Shown here in pieces: positions 3,555-5,744 of a stretch of DNA of 5,744 nt; position 1 is the stretch's first letter; every line of letters begins with the position of its first letter. The DNA is from Desulfobacteraceae bacterium (GTDB lineage: Bacteria; Desulfobacterota; Desulfobacteria; Desulfobacterales; JAABPS01). A model generated the notes under the pieces. That model did no database searches, was not told the origin of the DNA, and saw nothing but the letters and a program-made list of their open reading frames with translations. The DNA lies in the NCBI GenBank assembly GCA_011391835.1, contig JAABPS010000194.1, forward strand, positions 1 through 5,744, in the 5' to 3' direction. The position numbers and the translations under genes are program-made.

Positions 3555-5744
3555 ACTTTCTTTTTTCAGCTATGCTGACGTTTTCGATGAAGTCCCCAAT
3601 AACATTGTGCACTTTTTCAGACCCTTCCCCAAGCAAGATACCGTGCCTGTTAAAATTAAACAGAATATATTCCTTATCCGTTGAGCCAAGTCTTTCATAG
3701 AGTTTTTTGGATCCTTTGGGATTCACAACCGTATCGCCTCTCGCCTGAACAACCAGAGCAGGCATCGTGATCTTCGGCAAGTTGTCTTCTACAGCATTCA
3801 TGAGGCGTTCAAGCTCATGAATACCGGAAATAGGATTTCTTGTGTAATTGATGTGCGGATTTTCCGGGTGATTTGGTACAAATTCCATCGGTGCTGATTC
3901 CGCCGGACGTACTTTTTTCATTAACTTGTTCCACGAATTAACTGCAGGAACAAAAACCGCTGCATAATCCTTAAGTTTTAGCGGAGGACATACGGCAAAC
4001 ACACCTTTGATCTGTTTGACGCGTGATGCAAGATCAAGGGCCAGGCCGGCTCCGTTTGAAAAACCGCCGACAACAACCATGTCGCATAGACTGCTTAAAA
4101 TGGCATATCCGTCATCTACAGAGTCCACCCAATCCTGATAGGTGCATTTGGCCAGATCATCGGGTGACGTGCCATGCCCTTTAACACGCGGCGCATATAC
4201 CCAATATCCCCGTTTACTCAGATAAACAGCCAGTGCCCGAACCTCCAGAGGGGCTGCCATATAGCCATGAATAAGAACAACACCAATTGTTTTTGTGAGT
4301 CCCGGTAAAATATCTTTATACCCTTTTAGATTCTTTAGATTTTTGCGCCCCTTTAGAAGAAACGGCATTCCAACAGATGTTTCCTTGGATTCACCTTTTA
4401 CATAAAACCTCTCATAGTCTGTGTGATATTCAGAAAGATTCTTTTCCATAATTTTTTCTGCGACCATGATCTGTATTAGCGATTTGGATTTCCATGCCAG
4501 TTTTTTGATGCATTTCTGCAGCATTTGGAGGGGCTCCACTTCATTGGCGCTTATGGCAATTGGATTATCAATCCGTGCGGTGTGAAATTCTAAAATGGAT
4601 CCAATTCGGGATCGGTTTTTAATAATCATTTTCCCTTTTAATTTTATCAAATCTTTGTCCTGCGCCATCTTGATAAAATCGATAAATTTATGATACCGGT
4701 CATCGGTGATAAGATGAGTCTGGTCCATTTCAACACTGCTGTGAAAATTCATTCCGTTCTTTTCGAAACCATCTACAGCGGAAAGAAACACTCTACGTCT
4801 CAGATCATCGGAGTCAATTTTTTTAAATGGCATCATTCGAATCATTGACGCAAAAAGATGATCGTGATTAATGGTGGTCATTCCGTAAATAGCTGTCATA
4901 TAGTGCTGCATGATTTTCAAAGCAGATCTTCTCATGATATTGATGGAAGGAAGTGAATCTTCAAAATTAATCTGTTTTTTGGATACAATATCTTCATGAA
5001 TTCTCGGATTTTTTAAATATTCATTTACCTGGATGGGCTTTCCAATCCTAATATCAATATCAACTCCTGAAAAAAGCATTGTTCCTTCTGTCATTATTTC
5101 ATCCAGCATTCGGCTTGGAACTTTATCAACCAATCGTAAAGCAAGTCTGCTCAATATATTTTCCTGGGCACGTATGGGGTAATACGTTAAATTGACCGGA
5201 ACAATGGAGGTGCTTTCATTCATAATGTCATTGATGGAGTCTATTTTAAACAGATCAAGCAGACGTTTAACTTCATTGGGGTTTTCCTTTGATAAATATC
5301 GCAGCCGCTGTCTGTAAAATTCTGTTCTCAGCGCGAGCGTCGCTGCGCCGGTATGAGGAGGATGTTTGCCGCCCGCATACGAAATCATGAAACGGCCTTT
5401 TTCAATGATCTTCTTATTTTTTACCATTCTGCCTTCAGGGAAAATGACCCATGCGGCTTCACCCGTAAGAAGGCTTTTGACGATCAACAGATCCCTGTCA
5501 GGGTTCGTCGTAGAGATAGCGCCGACTTTATCCAAAAAGTTAGCCAGCGCACCTTTGAAAAGCCCAAAATCAGCAAGCGACCATACAGGTACATCAATGA
5601 GCCGATCAATTTGATAGGGAACTAACAGTGTTTCCATTCTGGTAAAATGATTAATGACAAATATTTTTGATCCAGAAGGTATGTTGTCTTCTCCATGAAT
5701 ATACATCCGTGCCTTTGACAGTTTAGCCAGCCCTTTGATGGCCA
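3553..5744 (-). CDS. PlsC-like acyltransferase fused to C-terminal alpha/beta hydrolase, 5' end outside window
   Basis: The reading frame stays open past the first ATG (5706) to the window edge, so the true start is probably outside; positions here count from that ATG (717 residues). Residues 5-175 look like a glycerolipid acyltransferase domain (PlsC/LPLAT): EDNIPSGSKIFVINH, block I as HX4E (His20, Glu25) instead of the usual HX4D, FPEGR (89-93), and VPVNLTYYP (169-177). Residues 220-470 are an unrecognised, mostly helical and charged region, perhaps like the extension of GPAT-type enzymes. Residues 473-710 are an alpha/beta hydrolase resembling Est30-type carboxylesterases or monoacylglycerol lipases: oxyanion HGY (480-482), APRVKGHG (505-512), nucleophile Ser550 in GFSNG, probable Asp658 in ARGDTVV, and His688 in NRHGI. 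No signal peptide is visible in the part present. It would plausibly transfer and hydrolyse acyl chains on glycerolipids at the inner membrane face. The substrates are unknown. It is followed closely by manA. Confidence 0.85.
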   Translation of the reverse strand, partial: AIKGLAKLSKARMYIHGEDNIPSGSKIFVINHFTRMETLLVPYQIDRLIDVPVWSLADFGLFKGALANFLDKVGAISTTNPDRDLLIVKSLLTGEAAWVIFPEGRMVKNKKIIEKGRFMISYAGGKHPPHTGAATLALRTEFYRQRLRYLSKENPNEVKRLLDLFKIDSINDIMNESTSIVPVNLTYYPIRAQENILSRLALRLVDKVPSRMLDEIMTEGTMLFSGVDIDIRIGKPIQVNEYLKNPRIHEDIVSKKQINFEDSLPSINIMRRSALKIMQHYMTAIYGMTTINHDHLFASMIRMMPFKKIDSDDLRRRVFLSAVDGFEKNGMNFHSSVEMDQTHLITDDRYHKFIDFIKMAQDKDLIKLKGKMIIKNRSRIGSILEFHTARIDNPIAISANEVEPLQMLQKCIKKLAWKSKSLIQIMVAEKIMEKNLSEYHTDYERFYVKGESKETSVGMPFLLKGRKNLKNLKGYKDILPGLTKTIGVVLIHGYMAAPLEVRALAVYLSKRGYWVYAPRVKGHGTSPDDLAKCTYQDWVDSVDDGYAILSSLCDMVVVGGFSNGAGLALDLASRVKQIKGVFAVCPPLKLKDYAAVFVPAVNSWNKLMKKVRPAESAPMEFVPNHPENPHINYTRNPISGIHELERLMNAVEDNLPKITMPALVVQARGDTVVNPKGSKKLYERLGSTDKEYILFNFNRHGILLGEGSEKVHNVIGDFIENVSIAEKRK

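Noticed and set aside
5704..5706. ATG at 5706 as the true start of the acyltransferase-hydrolase.
   Set aside because: The frame remains open to the window edge, there is no good Shine-Dalgarno, and acyltransferases of this type usually have more residues before the NH block, so the start is probably outside.

Overview
All genes in this window lie on the minus strand, so the biological order runs from the right edge to the left. The protein types and moderate base composition suggest an anaerobic bacterium of the Desulfobacterota (sulfate-reducer type). This is inferred from the bacterial lipid and sugar enzymes next to an 'archaeal-type' early shikimate pathway, a combination I recall from such organisms. 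No rRNA or other taxonomic marker is present.

Right part (3553-5744): a large protein, cut by the right edge, that fuses a PlsC-like glycerolipid acyltransferase to a C-terminal alpha/beta hydrolase. Seven bases later comes a class I mannose-6-phosphate isomerase (manA, 2337-3545). The manA Shine-Dalgarno overlaps the stop codon of the acyltransferase gene, so the two are probably co-transcribed and translationally coupled.

Left part (1-2060): three closely spaced genes of aromatic amino acid synthesis. They encode 2-amino-3,7-dideoxy-D-threo-hept-6-ulosonate (ADH) synthase (aroA'), 3-dehydroquinate synthase II (aroB') and the start of a chorismate mutase, probably the N-terminus of PheA, cut by the left edge. 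The first two together make 3-dehydroquinate without the usual DAHP synthase/AroB pair. The third acts at the chorismate branch towards Phe and Tyr.

Middle (2061-2336): the most interesting part is the 276-base gap between manA and aroA'. It holds a sigma70-like promoter just after the manA stop, then a 25-codon leader ORF in which nine of ten consecutive codons are Tyr or Phe. Around it are three overlapping RNA pairings, equivalent to the 1:2, 2:3 and 3:4 stems of a trp-type attenuator, ending in an intrinsic terminator. The geometry fits ribosome-mediated attenuation: stalling at Tyr/Phe codons would free the segment that disrupts the terminator. A further hairpin and an 11-codon Phe-containing mini-ORF, overlapping the aroA' start as ATGA, lie between the terminator and aroA'. 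This Tyr/Phe leader attenuator controlling an archaeal-type shikimate operon is the main candidate for a previously undescribed system. It is a sequence-based prediction without experimental support here.
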